This document shows positions 13,513 through 26,947 of a DNA stretch of 64,000 nt, piece by piece. Position 1 is the stretch's first letter; the number at the start of each line of letters is the position of its first letter. Under the pieces are notes generated by a model. The model ran no database searches. It had not been told where the DNA came from and worked only from the letters and a program-made list of their open reading frames with translations. A program made the position numbers and the translations under genes. Origin of the DNA: Haberlea rhodopensis (taxonomy: Eukaryota > Streptophyta > Magnoliopsida > Lamiales > Gesneriaceae); the NCBI GenBank assembly GCA_907163345.1, contig CAJQUN010000004.1, forward strand, positions 12,987,235 to 13,051,234, written 5' to 3'.

Positions 13513-13528
13513 CTTTTATGTTAGTGTT

Positions 13529-15730
13529 GTAATCTCGTAATTAGTCCAACTTTATATCTTTCTATATATTTTATTAGTTTTTAGAACAATATTTTCTCTA
13601 GTAACGACATGACCCACTATATTTGTTGTATTAAAGTTTAATTTCTTGATGTACTTTTATTTACTAAATTAATACTTATATCTAAATTAATATTAATATT
13701 TTAAATTGAATATGTAAGCATGCCAATATTTTTTAGTGAGGCCCAAACTTTTACTTTATTTGATTTTGTAGGCTGCTTCAATCCATTGAAACTAAAAGCT
13801 TATTATTATTGTATATTTAGTATAGATACATGTTAAAATGCGCAATGTTGCTAATATATTGTTATCAAAGTATTTGTTAGCATCGCAAATACATATTTTA
13901 AATTTATAAAATTTCTAATTCTAATATTTTTATTATTGTAAATATAATTTTGTTTTAAAATTTATAATATAAATGCTTAAATTATATCATATTAACTCTT
14001 TTTTATTTTATTGGAAATTCATATATGGTTGGTTTATCATTCAATATGTAATTATAAAATTTTGATTAAAATATTCTACATGTAAGCAATATAGCTCAAT
14101 ATGACTTATTTGAAACATGGACAAGTAAAAGGTATAATATTTATATAAAATCTTATGTAATATTAACTATACTACATTTGTAAATAAAATTGTCATTTTT
14201 TAATCAGTGAGAATCGAACACGTGATCATAACTCTGATACTAATTATAGGATCAAAAAAGTTTAGCCGTGTACCAAAATTATAACTAGTAATAACGGTCT
14301 AACTCTAAATTTTTTAAATCATACAGCAGCTCAAACATCACGTCTCGATCGCTCTCTGGACAAAGGTAATATTGAACTCTAACATATAATAAGTCTATAT
14401 CCAACAATATATCATACTTCAGAATTTGTTAATGATTACTATTGCTACCTACCTCACTACTACAATTATTAATTAATTATATAAATATGGAAAAATATAT
14501 AATGAAGTTATAAATTTAAATTCTCTTCCTAGCCCGTACATAACATTCAGATCTCACGTTTTATTTATGTAGAAAATTTAAAACTCATTTGAATCAAGAG
14601 ATACATTTAAAAGTTTATTGATCATATGATATATATTAACTTTTTTCTTTTTATAAATTATATATTTTCTATTATATATAATATCATTTAAAATATAAGT
14701 CTTATTCTAAAGATCCAATATATATAATTTAATTATATTATTTTGTGTGATATCTTAAACTCTGAAAATGACGTCTTAAAAATCACTATAGTCCAGTGTT
14801 ATAAACATCTTCAATAATAAAATAAAAATCGCCCCATCGCAATCGAAGGGAAAAAGATAATAATTCCTTAAGTTTTTTTTTTTTGAACTACAATATATTT
14901 AATTTTGAATGTGACAAAATTATAATTTACAATGCTTTTACATTTAATTTTTTTAAAATGAAATTAGTCCAATTACACTTTGCAAAACTTTACAAAAGAG
15001 ATGAGCAATTGCTTTTACCATGAGAAAACCTTCTTCAATTTATCGCAAGTTTGTGGTTGTCCAATTTATCTTATCGAGCGAGACGTGATTTTGTAAAGAG
15101 ATGTTTCGTTTCGCTATCAATATGGAGCCTACAAAAGTAGGACGAAAATTACTGACTGCACACGCGCTTATGCACGCGCTGTCGGGATCTTATCTTTTTT
15201 TATTTTGACTTAAATTTAAAATAAAAAATAAAAATATTTTATTTTATTTAAGTGTATTTTATGTGTAAGAATAGCAGATAAATTATAAAAAATAAAAGTT
15301 GCAAGTTAAAATGATGTGCATGAAAAATATGTTATCTTATATTTGCCCGATAGTTAATTATAAGTAAATTAGAGGAAGTTGGTCATTAAAAATGTACTTC
15401 TAAAGACTTATTCAATGGAATCATGGCACCATCGACTGTCTTCGTGATCCTGATTATTGGCATCATGATGAAATTCATCGATTTTATTCGACATTTCTCT
15501 AAGTCAGTGGCCAATTCACTGGCTTCTCATGTAACTAACATTGATGCATTGTCTACTAATTTTGATTTTATTCCTCTATTTTTAAGGCATTTTGTACTGA
15601 AAGTCAGTGTAAATTCTGATTAATTTTATTTCTATTAATTTAAAAAAAAGTATATATAAAGGCCTGGTTAAACCAATTGAATGTATTATTGAATATTATT
15701 ATTATAAAAAAATGAGAAGTTAAGTTAAGT
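13529..15730. other. Intergenic AT-rich DNA
   Basis: Very AT-rich, with no recognisable gene. A fragment at 14205-14366 is related to the repeat in TPR2 intron 13 and contains a degenerate initiator-Met primer-site complement. The GC-richer string near 15160-15185 (alternating CACGCGCT) is isolated. The 66-aa frame at 15423-15623 has no family features. Confidence 0.4.
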
Positions 15731-16366
15731 CTAATTGTAGGACCACCAACTCCTAATCTCGTTAATAGTGCATTTATCAACGTCATTAGTGTATATATTT
15801 ATATCAATTGGGAATTCTCATTACATGTTTCGTAATTAAGGCATGACTTCTATAAAAAAAATTCGGCATAGTCTTCCCTCGAATCTTATTTCCAATGCAA
15901 TAACAATTCATATGTGTACACACTTTATAATGAACTAGTCATGTTCTCAATTCATTATGCAAATATATTCATAACTAAATTTTCATGCAATACCCAAATG
16001 AAATGAGAAATATCAATGACATTTATACAACTCATTTATATATACACATCACTATGCTCACATGTGAGCATTCAATAAATAAGTGTAAATGTGGTCGTAT
16101 AATCACATTACCAATGCCAATGTTGGTAAATCGTTCATAAGAGCATCCTCATTCAATAGCTCGAACTTGTTTCTAGAATCAATATCGTACTTGTTCTACA
16201 TGTTTCAATGGAAACATCCCCACACAGGGTGATCATACTAACAACATGAACTCAATATCACCAATACACAATTAATAATTTATAGGACATAATGATGTAA
16301 TTTAAGTAAATACTCCCTGAGTATACCACATCCATATAAGATCTCACACGCTGTTCATGTTCTCAT

Positions 16367-17862
16367 TGTTGGGATATGCCCTAAGACATATTATTAGATG
16401 ATTGTTTATGACATACAATGTAATATGATTTTATGAATGGCAATTCATTATTATATATTATTCTTTTAACTGTGCAATATGAATTAATATATATGTTAAT
16501 GTCCTTAGAATAATATTGTATTATTCTTAAAGATGTCCCTAGTCAAGTATTATCATGAATAGGGATAATGATAATACGTAGAGACTAGTATGTGTTGATT
16601 GATGAATTGTTCATTGATATGAGATATTAAATCAATACATGGGTACATGTTAGAGAACGATGTACTGGACAGACCCACCATGAGAATGCAACATGGATAG
16701 TTATATGATTGTCATATGCAATTCTCATAGTGATAATAATGTATGTAATCCTTACGACTTGTGATCATCAGAGATCCCAACATAAGGAGTTATGTATCTT
16801 GATATTGTCAAACGTTACCCGTAACAGGGTATACTATAAAGGCGACTATTGGATACACTACGAATTATGTAGAGGGATGTTGACTGATCGATATAGGATT
16901 TGTCCCTCCTATATAACAGGAGATGTGTTTGGCCCTTGATCAAGTGAACTAAAATGCATGGCCATGCTCGAATGAGTCGATATGAGATATCGAGCTTATT
17001 CGTTTATTCTAGTTCTACTTGGGGATCAAGAAATAAAGATTGAATATACGAGTATGACTATTCCATGACTCGTGTTCTATCTAAACACAAAGGACAAAGG
17101 GATTAAGTTACATGGTTAATATTATCACAAGTTCTAAATGTTATGTTGAGTCATTGACATTCTTGTAATTTGGGTAGCCTCGATGTGTTGCTAGACACCG
17201 CTCCTTGCTTGCGACATAAAATGAGATTTTATGTCACTGCCAACATTACAAGATCCTATCGGGTCGCAAATCGAGAAGGGAAATTAAATTCATTGGATGA
17301 ATTAATTAATTAAGAAGAGTCTTAATTAAAAGATTATGAAGATTTAATTAAATCATGGGTTTGGGCCCATGAGGCTTTAAGAAGCCTTAAACCTTAATTA
17401 AATCTTATAATATAAATACAAGGTTATGATTAATTGTAAGACATACTTTATATCATCACAACCTACACCAAGTGACACACGGCCGCCTCCTCCACGCAAA
17501 GGATTGCTCTCGGCTTCTTCATAAGTTGTTGGGTATTCTTGTGCAATTTCCGGCCATTAATCGATTTGGAATCGAGTGTGTTTCTTGTTTCGGTTTAAGA
17601 ACTTGTCTAGCAACTTGTTCTTAAACTATCCCTTCACCAGATTTGATCGTGTGGATACCGTTGAGGCAAAACTTGACAAGTTTTGCTAGTGACTCGAAGG
17701 AGACGTTGGAAGTGGTGCTGCTCCGAGGAATCTGCTCAAACACTGTACAAGGGTGAGACCTTCGTATATCCTTTATCCGATATGAATCCCTATGTATAGA
17801 TCCGCGGTTTAGTAATCCAAAATTTTATTCCGCTGCGTTGTATGCTCTAAGGATTACTTACA
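16367..17862 (+). repeat. 5' LTR of the Copia element
   Basis: 1496 bp, starts TGTTGGGATATGCC and ends GGATTACTTACA, with canonical TG...CA ends. It lacks 10 bp, 2 bp and 1 bp present in the 3' copy. Confidence 0.93.
17411..17418 (+). promoter_or_regulatory. Probable TATA box of the Copia LTR
   Basis: TATAAATA in the second half of the LTR, repeated at 24788-24795 in the 3' LTR, followed by a GC-richer stretch. Its placement fits the U3/R boundary. The transcription start is not determined. Confidence 0.45.
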
Positions 17863-17863
17863 G

Positions 17864-17875
17864 TGGTATCAGAGC
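17864..17875 (+). other. Primer binding site (initiator tRNA-Met)
   Basis: TGGTATCAGAGC, two bases after the 5' LTR, complementary to the 3' end of plant initiator tRNA-Met. It primes minus-strand DNA synthesis in this element class. Confidence 0.88.
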
Positions 17876-18089
17876 CGTGTACAAGGCTCATATCGGATTT
17901 ATGTGGTTAAATAGTTTAATCATATTTAGATTAATATTGCATGCTATTTAAAACTGTATGAACATATATGATATGTTAATATCGAATTTGTGAAAATCAT
18001 CGTAAAATTATATTTGATATAAATTGGCGAAAATCGAACCATAATTCACAAGAGTTCGGCCATCACCATCACAAATGACACACGGCTAG

Positions 18090-18600
18090 CCACATGAGGG
18101 CTAGGGTTTTTGAACCCTTGGCTCGAGATGGTTTAGCCGTTGTGGCTAATAATTGTGCATGGAAGTGTCGAAACTTGATTAGGGTTTAGAACCCATTAGC
18201 TCGTGACGGCTAGCTCATGACGGCTAGGGTTTCGAACCCTAGTAGCCGTGCATGGGCTCGGCCATCGTCGCTCTTTTGCTAGGGTTTTTGAACCTTATGG
18301 CTCGATAATGGTTCGGACCATGAGTCTCGGAATCATGCGTGTTGGAGGCTACACCACATGAGGGCTAGGGTTTTTCGAACCCTTGGCTCGAGATGGTTGA
18401 ACCGCCACCGTCATGAACCATGCATGGTTGGACCGTGGCTTGTGACTCATGAATTCCGATGTTTCGAACCATGTTGGCTCGATGAAAAACAAAATGGTGC
18501 TTGGCGGCTAGGGTTTGGAACCCCAGCGGCGCCGCACCCGAGCCATGGTTCGGCCATGGGCTAGGGTTTCGAACCCTAGGCCCATGATTGGTCCAGCCAT
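18090..18600 (+). repeat. Leader repeats built on GGCTAGGGTTT...AACCCT
   Basis: Between the primer site and gag, about six degenerate copies of a unit with GGCTAGGGTTT, then a few bases, then GAACCC(T), often followed by GGCTCGAGATGG. Clear copies start near 18097, 18222, 18278, 18364, 18509 and 18561. The AGGGTTT/AACCCTA core resembles the plant telo-box and is close to palindromic (CTAGGGTTTCGAACCCTAG), so the leader RNA could form hairpins. Confidence 0.65.
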
Positions 18601-19750
18601 GGTCTATGATGATTTGAATCATGATGGTTCATGGTTTAGTCGTTTTTTATTCGTGGCATGTGATGTCCCGAGCGTACGATAATTTTTCAAAATTCTATTT
18701 TACAGTTTTAATTAGAATTAAATTTAAAATGTTTAGAATTTAATTAATTAAATGTTAATGCATGCTTTATATGTTGTTTGAGCATGGTGCGTGGTTATAG
18801 CCCTTTGACCTATTAGATAGGATTTGTGAATGTTTGTAATTTATAATACGACCTGCGAGTCGTGCCTTCTCTATTTCATTCTAAATGTAATCCCTCCCCT
18901 ATGTTCCCCTCGAATGTGAATCGAGGAATTCTATATATTGTAAATAGTGTAGTTTATTTTATTGATGATGATCAATGAAGATGGAGCATCGTGCCGGGAT
19001 GAGGAGGCCATTCACAAATTGGAGCCAAAGGAAGGTGCTTGTGAAGTTACCTTAGGTTGACTCTTAGGATTTTCTCATTGGCTTGAGAAAATCATTAGTA
19101 GGGGCTATAACCATATCACGTTTAATTATGTATGTTGATGCATGATTTATCTTATGTTTTAGATTGATAATTGTATTTCACATATATGTAGATATGTATA
19201 CAACTATATGTAGTGGACATATTTTAAATTATCAAACTAATCATGAGATCAATAAATCCCTCTAAAATATTAAGTTTTAGATGCCTTCCAAAATTAAAAG
19301 TACTCGTCAAAAACTTCGATTGTACATGTGTGGGTTTGCCAAAGCAAAGCACCGTGGCAATCTTAGTAAGGCGCGAAAGGATAAAAGTGATATCCGTTAT
19401 ACTTTAAATTGGGTACGACTTAACTAGGTTATCTCACTAGGATTGGGAACTTAGAGGCATGGGTTGGATTATAATTCATTTGATGAATTGAACAAAGTGT
19501 TGTTCGTCCAACTATCCAAGAATTACATGTGATGTAATTGACAAAGTGTTGTCTACCTAAATAACCGAGTCTTGGGCGATTAGCCAAAGCTAACTCAAGA
19601 TTATGCGAAATATGGATCTTGGCCCACTAAAGATTACGAGGGTTGATATTTAAAAAAAAAAAAACAAATAGTGGGGGTATCATTTAATATAAGACCATGT
19701 TAAATGATTAAATCATAAACTTATTTTGCATATTTATATTGTAGATATCC

Positions 19751-22700
19751 ATGGCAACTAACAACGTAACAAGCACTTTATCACTGCGATCGGTCCTTGA
19801 GAAGGACAAATTAAATGGGACGAATTTCCTAGACTGGCATAGGAACTTGAGGATAGTCCTCAAACAAGAAAAGAAACAATATGTCCTAGAAGAACCCTTA
19901 CCTGCTGAGGAACCTTCCCTAACGGCTACAAGAGCCGAAAAAGATGCTTACAAGAAGCATCAAAGTGACGCACTTGATGTTGGGTGCCTTATGCTTGCCA
20001 CCATGAACTCTGAGCTTCAGAAGCAACATGAGGAAATGGAGGCGTTTGATATGATCGAGCATCTTAAGCAACTGTACCAACAACAAGCTAGACAAGAGAG
20101 GTATGACGTCTCTAAGGCGTTATTCCAGTGTAGAATGGTAGAAGGAAGTCTGGTTGGAACTCATATACTCAAGATGATTGGGTATATTGAGAATCTGGAG
20201 AAGCTGGGTTTTCCTTTGGACCAAGAGTTGGCCACTGACGTGATCTTGCAATCGTTGCCTGAAAGCTTCAGTCAATTTGTCTTAAATTACAATATGATTG
20301 AAATTGAGAAGACACTACCACAGTTACTTGGCATGCTTAGAACTTTTGAAGCAAATAGCAAGAAGTCTAAACCTACTAATGTTCTTATTGTGAATAAGAA
20401 CAAAGGAAAGACTAAAGCTAAGAACTTCAAGAAGAACAAGAAGGTCTTTGTTAAATATAAGCCAAAGTCGTCTGCACTGAAACCAAAGGGAGGGATAGCG
20501 AAGGAAGGAAACTGTTTCCATTGCGGTGAGACCGGCCATTGGAAAAGAAACTGCAAAGTATATCTGGAGGATCTAAAGAAAGGAAGTGTGACTTCCACTT
20601 CAGGTATTTTTGTTATAGAAGTCAATTTATCTACTTCTTCATCATGGGTATTAGATACTGGATGTGGATCTCACATTTGTGTAAATGTGCAGGACCTCAA
20701 AAAGAGTAGATTGTTGGCGAAATGCGAAGTTGATCTCCGAGTTGGAAATGGAGCAAGAGTTGCTGCATTAGCTATAGGAGATTATTATTTATCTTTGCCT
20801 TCTGGTTTATCATTGATTTTAAAAGACTGTTATTTTGTGCCATCTATTACCAAAAACATAATTTCTATTTCTTGTTTAGACAAGTGTGGTTTTTCATTTA
20901 TAATAAAGGACAACTGTTGTTCTATTTATTTAAATGATATGTTTTATGCTAGTGCACAAATGGTGAATGGTCTTTATTTATTAAATCTTGATATGCCTAT
21001 CTATAACATAAATACTAAAAGGATTAAAAATAATGATTGTAATCCGACTTATCTCTGGCATTGTCGCTTGGGCCACATAAACAAGAACCGCATATCTAAA
21101 CTTCATAAGGATGAAGTATTAGATTCATTTGATTTTGAATCATATGAAACATGCGAATCTTGTTTAATGGGCAAGATGACTAAAGCCCCTTTCAAGGGAC
21201 ATGTTGAAAGGGCAAATGTTTTATTGAGACTAATACATAGTGATGTATGTGGACCAATAAGTACACAAGCTAGAGGTGGTTTTCAATACTTCGTTACATT
21301 TACTGATGACCTCAGTAGATATGGGTATGTGTATCTAATGAAGCATAAGCATGAAACCTTTGAAAAGTTCAAAGATTTCAAGAATGAAGTACAAAACCAA
21401 CTTGGCAAAAGTATCAAAATCCTTCGATCAGATCGAGGAGGTGAATACTTAAGCCAAGAGTTTCATGACTATCTAAAGGAATGTGGGATAGTCCCACAAC
21501 TCACTCCTCCGTATACTCCACAATGGAATGGTGTATCCGAGAGGAGAAATCGAACCTTGTTGGACATGGTTAGATCAATGATGAGTCATGCAGATCTTCC
21601 GATATCGTTTTGGGGACACGCTCTAGAAACAGCGATTTTCTTACTGAACCGTGTTCCATCTAAATCAGTGGAAAAGACACCATATGAGATATGGACTGGG
21701 AAGCGTCCTAGTATGTCTTTTATGAAGATTTGGGGTTGTGAGGCTTTCGTTAGACGTCACGCCACTAACAAACTTGGACCCAAATCTGATAAGTGTTTAT
21801 TTGTGGGGTATCCTAAGGAAACGAAAGGATACTATTTCTACTATCCCACCGAGAACAAAGTAGTTGTTGCTCGGACCGGTGTATTTCTTGAAAGAGAATT
21901 TATTTCTAGAAAAACCAGTGGGAGAAAAATAGAACTTAGTGAAGTTCAACCACAAGAAAACACTGAACCTGAGATTGAGATGGAAACAGAGCAGGCACCG
22001 CAAGCTGTTGTGGAAGAAGCACCTGCTCAAGAGACACAAGCCCAGCGTAGGTCTGTAAGAGAACACCGGGAGCCACAGAGATATGGATTTCTTGTGACTC
22101 AACAAGGTGACTTACTACTTATTGATGATGATGAGCCGTCATCTTATCAACAAGCTATAATGGGCAATGATTCTGAGAAATGGCAAGAGGCCATGAAATC
22201 TGAGATGGAATCCATGTATGCAAACCAAGTATGGACTTTGGTTGATCCACCTGAAGGGGTACGACCCATAGGGTGAAAATGGATTTTCAAGAAAAAGACC
22301 GATATGGATGGTAACGTACAAACCTATAAAGGTGGCTGGTTGCAAAAGGATTCAAACAAATTCATGGTATTGACTATGATGAAACCTTTTCACCAGTGGC
22401 CATGGTTAAATCCATAAGGATCTTACTTGCAATAGCTGCATTTCATGATTATGAAATCTGGCAGATGGATGTCAAAACAGCTTTCCTTAATGGAAATCTG
22501 CTCGAGGATGTGTACATGACACAGCCCGAGGGTTTTGTCGATCCAAAGGATGCTGGAAAGATATGCAAGCTACAACGATCCATTTATGGATTGAAGCAAG
22601 CTTCTCGGAGTTGGAATCTCCGTTTTGATGATGCAATCAAAGAGTTTGGTTTTATCAAAAACGAAGATGAACCTTGTGTCTACAAGAAGGTCAGTGGGAG

Positions 22701-23715
22701 CGTAATCATTTTCCTAGTGTTGTATGTAGATGACATACTTCTCATTGGGAATGATATCCCTGCCTTACAATCTGTAAAGATTTGGCTAGGGAATTGCTTT
22801 TCGATGAAAGACTTGGGAGAAGCCACCTATATATTAGGAATCAAGATCTATAGGGATAGATCGAGAAGGCTTCTTGGCCTAAGTCAAAGTACATACATAG
22901 ACAAAGTGCTTAAAAGGTTTAGCATGCAAGAATCAAAGAAAGGATTCGTGCCTATGACACATGGTATATATCTCTCGAAGGAACAGCGTCCTTCAACACC
23001 AGATGAGAGACAACGCATGAGTAAGATTCCATATGCGTCAGCTATTGGATCTATCATGTATGCCATGATATGTACTCGTCCCGATGTATCGTATGCTTTG
23101 AGCATGACGAGCATATATCAAGTTGATCCAGGTGAAGGTCACTGGATTGCTGTCAAGAACATCCTGAAGTACTTGAGAAGGACTAAGGATACATTCTTGA
23201 TTTATGGAGGTGAGGAAGAGCTCAATGTAATAGGTTACACTGATGCAAGCTTCCAAACCAACAAAGATGATTTTCGATCGCAATCTGGATATGTGTATTG
23301 CCTAAATGGAGGTGCTGTGAGCTGGAAGAGTTCAAAGCAAGAAACAGTAGCCGGTTCTACAATGAAAGCTGAGTATATTGCTGCCTCGGATGCAGCAAAG
23401 GAAGCTGTTTGGATTAGGAAGTTCATTTCTGAACTTGGAGTGGTGCCTAGCATTAAAGATCCGATAGAACTCTATTGTGACAACGATGGAGCGATCGCAT
23501 TGGCTAAGGAACCTAGATCTCACCAAAGATACAAGCACATACTTCGGCGCTTTTTTCATTTCATTCGAGAAATCGTTGAAAGGGGAGATGTTAAAATATG
23601 CAAAGTACCAACAGATGATAATGTATCTGACCCATTGACGAAGCCACTGTCACAGCAGAAGCATGATCGTCATACTAGATCTCTAGGCATTAGGTATATG
23701 TCTGAGTGGTCTTAG
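19751..23715 (+). pseudogene. Copia gag-pol polyprotein, one stop and one frameshift
   Basis: The first frame, 19751-22276 (841 aa), covers Gag with a CCHC knuckle (CFHCGETGHWKRNC, residues 255-268), aspartic protease DTG (302-304), the integrase zinc motif (LWHCRLGH 435-442, CESC 468-471) and the integrase triad D498, D561, E597. It ends at an in-frame TGA (22274-22276) in the N-terminal RT region. A single-base frame change follows at about 22331-22336. The second open part, 22396-23715 (439 aa), has the RT core YVDDILLIG near 22723 and RNase H with YTDASF and DNDGAIALA, ending about 15 bp before the 3' LTR. Catalytic residues are intact, so this copy was lost recently or carries sequence errors. 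Confidence 0.9.
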
Positions 23716-23718
23716 TGC

Positions 23719-23730
23719 AAGTGGGAGATT
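23719..23730 (+). other. Polypurine tract
   Basis: AAGTGGGAGATT directly before the 3' LTR, in the position of the plus-strand primer. Confidence 0.7.
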
Positions 23731-25239
23731 TGTTGGGATATGCCCTAAGACATATCATTAGATGATTGTTTATGACATACAATGTAATATGATTTTATGA
23801 ATGGCAATTCATTATTATATATTATTCTTTTAACTGTGCAATATGAATTAATATATATGTTAATGTCCTTAGAATAATATTGTATTATTCTTAAAGATGT
23901 CCCTAGTCAAGTATTATCATGAATAGGGATAATGATAATACGTAGAGACTAGTATGTGTTGATTGATGAATTGTTCATTGATATGAGATATCAAATCAAT
24001 ACATGGGGAGATGTTAGAGAACGATGTACTGGACAGACCCACCATGAGAATGCAACATGGATAGTTATATGATTGTCATATGCAATTCTCATAGTGATAA
24101 TAATGTATGTAATCCTTACGACTTGTGATCATCAGAGATCCCAACATAAGGAGTTATGTATCTTGATATTGTCAAACGTTACCCGTAACAGGGTATACTA
24201 TAAAGGCGACTATTGGATACACTACGAATTATGTAGAGGGATGTTGACTGATCGAGATAGGATTTGTCCCTCCTATATAACAGGAGATGTGTTTGGCCCT
24301 TGATCAAGTGAGAACTAAAATGCATGGCCATGCTCGAATGAGTTGATATGAGATATCGAGCTTATTCGTTTATTCTAGTTCTACTTGGGGATCAAGAAAT
24401 AAAGATTGAATATACGAGTATGACTATTCCATGACTCGTGTTCTATCTAAACACAAAGGACAAAGGGATTAAGTTACATGGTTAATATTATCACAAGTTC
24501 TAAAGGTTATGTCGAGTCATTGACATTCTTGTAATTTGGGTAGCCTCGATGTGTTGCTAGACACCGCTCATTGCTTGCGACATAAAATGAGATTTTATGT
24601 CACTGCCAACATTACAAGATCCTATCGGGTCGCACAAAAGATTAAATCGAGAAGGGAAATTAAATTCATTGGATGAATTAATTAATTAAGAAGAGTCTTA
24701 ATTAAAAGATTATGAAGATTTAATTAAATCATGGGTTTGGGCCCATGAGGCTTTAAGAAAGCCTTAAACCTTAATTAAATCTTATAATATAAATACAAGG
24801 TTATGATTAATTGTAAGACATACTTTATATCATCACAACCTACACCAAGTGACACACGGCCGCCTCCTCCACGCAAAGGATTGCTCTCGGCTTCTTCATA
24901 AGTCGTTGGGTATTCTTGTGCAATTTCCGGCCATTAATCGATTTGGAATCGAGTGTGTTTCTTGTTTCGGTTTAAGAACTTGTCTAGCAACTTGTTCTTA
25001 AACTATCCCTTCACCCGATTTGACCGTGTGGATACCGTTGAGGCAAAACTTGACAAGTTTTGCTAGTGACTCGAAGGAGACGTTGGAAGTGGTGCTGCTC
25101 CGAGGAATCTGCTCAAACACGCTACAAGGGTGAGACCTTCGTATATCCTTTATCCGATATGAATCCCTATGTATAGATCCGCGGTTTAGTAATCCAAAAT
25201 TTTATTCCGCTGCGTTGTATGCTCTAAGGATTACTTACA
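23731..25239 (+). repeat. 3' LTR of the Copia element
   Basis: 1509 bp, same ends as the 5' LTR. It has 10 extra bases near 24636 (around CACAAAAGATTAAAT), two near 24311 and one near 24760 relative to the 5' copy, and about 14 substitutions. Confidence 0.93.
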
Positions 25240-25424
25240 CTCATAACATCCAAAATCATCAATTGCAAAGCCAATTAAATCATCACAAGAATGATTTACT
25301 GTAGCAATATTCAAAACCATCAGTTCCACCGTAGACAATAACTAAACCATGATAACAGTGATTTACCGAAATCAAATCCATCTTGGTTATCAGTTTATTA
25401 GTCATAACTCATCATGTCACATCG

Positions 25425-25550
25425 CTCGCTCAACCAGCGGCACTATCACCCATCGTACGCTCAATAGCGGCAGCACAATAATCATCACACGCTCAACAGC
25501 GGTGGCATCACAATCCACAGCACGCTCAATAGCAGCATCACAAGAAATCA
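25425..25550. repeat. Imperfect tandem repeat with CGCTCAA(C/T)AGCGG core
   Basis: Four copies of CGCTCAA followed by CAGCGG, TAGCGG or TAGCAG, spaced about 30-36 bp, each followed by a CA-rich stretch with ATCACA. Lies within the old solo LTR. Confidence 0.6.
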
Positions 25551-26852
25551 TAATACAATTCATTGGTGCTCCCAATACTAATCAACACGTTACTCAACAA
25601 TTATATTAATGAATAATAACATTCAAAACTGGTACGTCTCTACGTACTAATTCAAACACAACACGAATATATTATTCATTACACGTAAAATATATTTAAA
25701 TATGCTCGTACGTCACACGTACCTTAAGGTCGACGACATGATTTAGGCATCCTCGACAACCGGAGGCTCGTACAATATCTATATTGAATATCAATTCCAT
25801 ATCAATATCTCATCAATAACCCTCAATGATATCGTCATTAATCTTATAGATTCGACGTGCCTCCTATCATAATCAATTACAAGTTACCGTACTCCACATA
25901 TTACTCAAACCATCCAATTTATTCATTATTCACTCAAGTTATCAATTGACTCAAGCATATAGGGCACCTTATTCGATGGTTCAATACACATAACCTCATT
26001 TCATTGATAAAGACTTCTCCAAAATCATAACCATCATATAAACCAATTAACAATTTAGGAGTGAAGTCTATTCATATCAATGTCTAAACACTATTTTTAA
26101 TATAATTAGTCATAAAAGATCACATCTCACAATTCACAACCAAATAGCAAATTTTAGAATTGTTTTTTTAAGCGATCGATCGCTGTCTGCTCGAAATTTC
26201 TCCCAAAGTTTCGATCGTTCGAGATCGATCCCTGCTGTAATGCCCGGAATAAATTATAAATATTTATTTGTTGATAATTGCGATAATTATAAGATAATTA
26301 CGAAATTCAACTATTGGGAATTTTATTGGGAGCGGAGTTGGGATAAATGATTCCGGGATTGAATTTATAATACTAATTAAATTTCATTGGGATTCTATTA
26401 ATAATAATAAGGATTATTTGAGATTGAATTAAATTAAATTAATAGGGGATGAAGATAGGTTTGAATGGCATATATTAAATTAGGAATGGGCCTTATTGTT
26501 ATATTTGAGTAAATGATCACACACCAACACCTAATACACATACAAATAACCGATATCACCCTTTTCTCCCCCTATCTTCACGCCTCTCATCTCTTCTTCA
26601 CGCCAACCCACCTCTCCCTCACACTTAGAGGCGATTTTTGCAAGGTGAAGCTCGAGTTCTCTCTCAAGCTTGTGTCGGTAAGATGTTATACTCTCCCTTA
26701 GTCATTTCTCTTCATCTTGTACCTCGATTTCAATGGGTTGTGTGAAGCTTTGGTTCCACTTTTGCTAGCATTTTTGGAAGGGTTTGTCATGTAGTTCGAT
26801 TTTGACTTGGGGGATGAGGTTCTAACCAATTTTTGTCCCTTGAAATGGTGTT

Positions 26853-26947
26853 GGGCGTGTGTGTGCAGAAGTGTGTGTAGTTGTGTGTGCGTGTGTGTTT
26901 ACTGTGTGTGCGTGGGTGTGTGTTTCTTCGTGTGTGTGTGTGTGTCT
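26853..26947. repeat. Interrupted GT microsatellite
   Basis: A run of GTGTGTGT blocks interrupted by CAGAA, AGTT, TTTACT and TTTCTTC. Located inside the younger solo LTR. Confidence 0.8.

Larger units (their letters stand above)
16367..25239 (+). mobile_element. Copia LTR retrotransposon, full length, lightly broken
   Basis: Element of 8873 bp with LTRs at 16367-17862 and 23731-25239, flanked by perfect 5-bp duplications CTCAT (16362-16366 and 25240-25244). It carries an initiator-Met primer site, a repeat-rich leader, gag-pol in Copia order (Gag, protease, integrase, RT, RNase H) and a polypurine tract. The LTRs differ by about 14 substitutions and three indels (10, 2 and 1 bp, counted by eye), about 0.9% divergence, so the insertion is recent. 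Long LTRs (about 1.5 kb) and the protein style suggest the Angela/Tork group; this lineage call is inference. It inserted into the older solo LTR. Confidence 0.93.

Noticed and set aside
16709..16939. A 76-aa open frame in the 5' LTR, repeated at 24073-24303 in the 3' LTR
   Set aside because: It is duplicated only because the LTR is duplicated; no family features, and it lies in U3.
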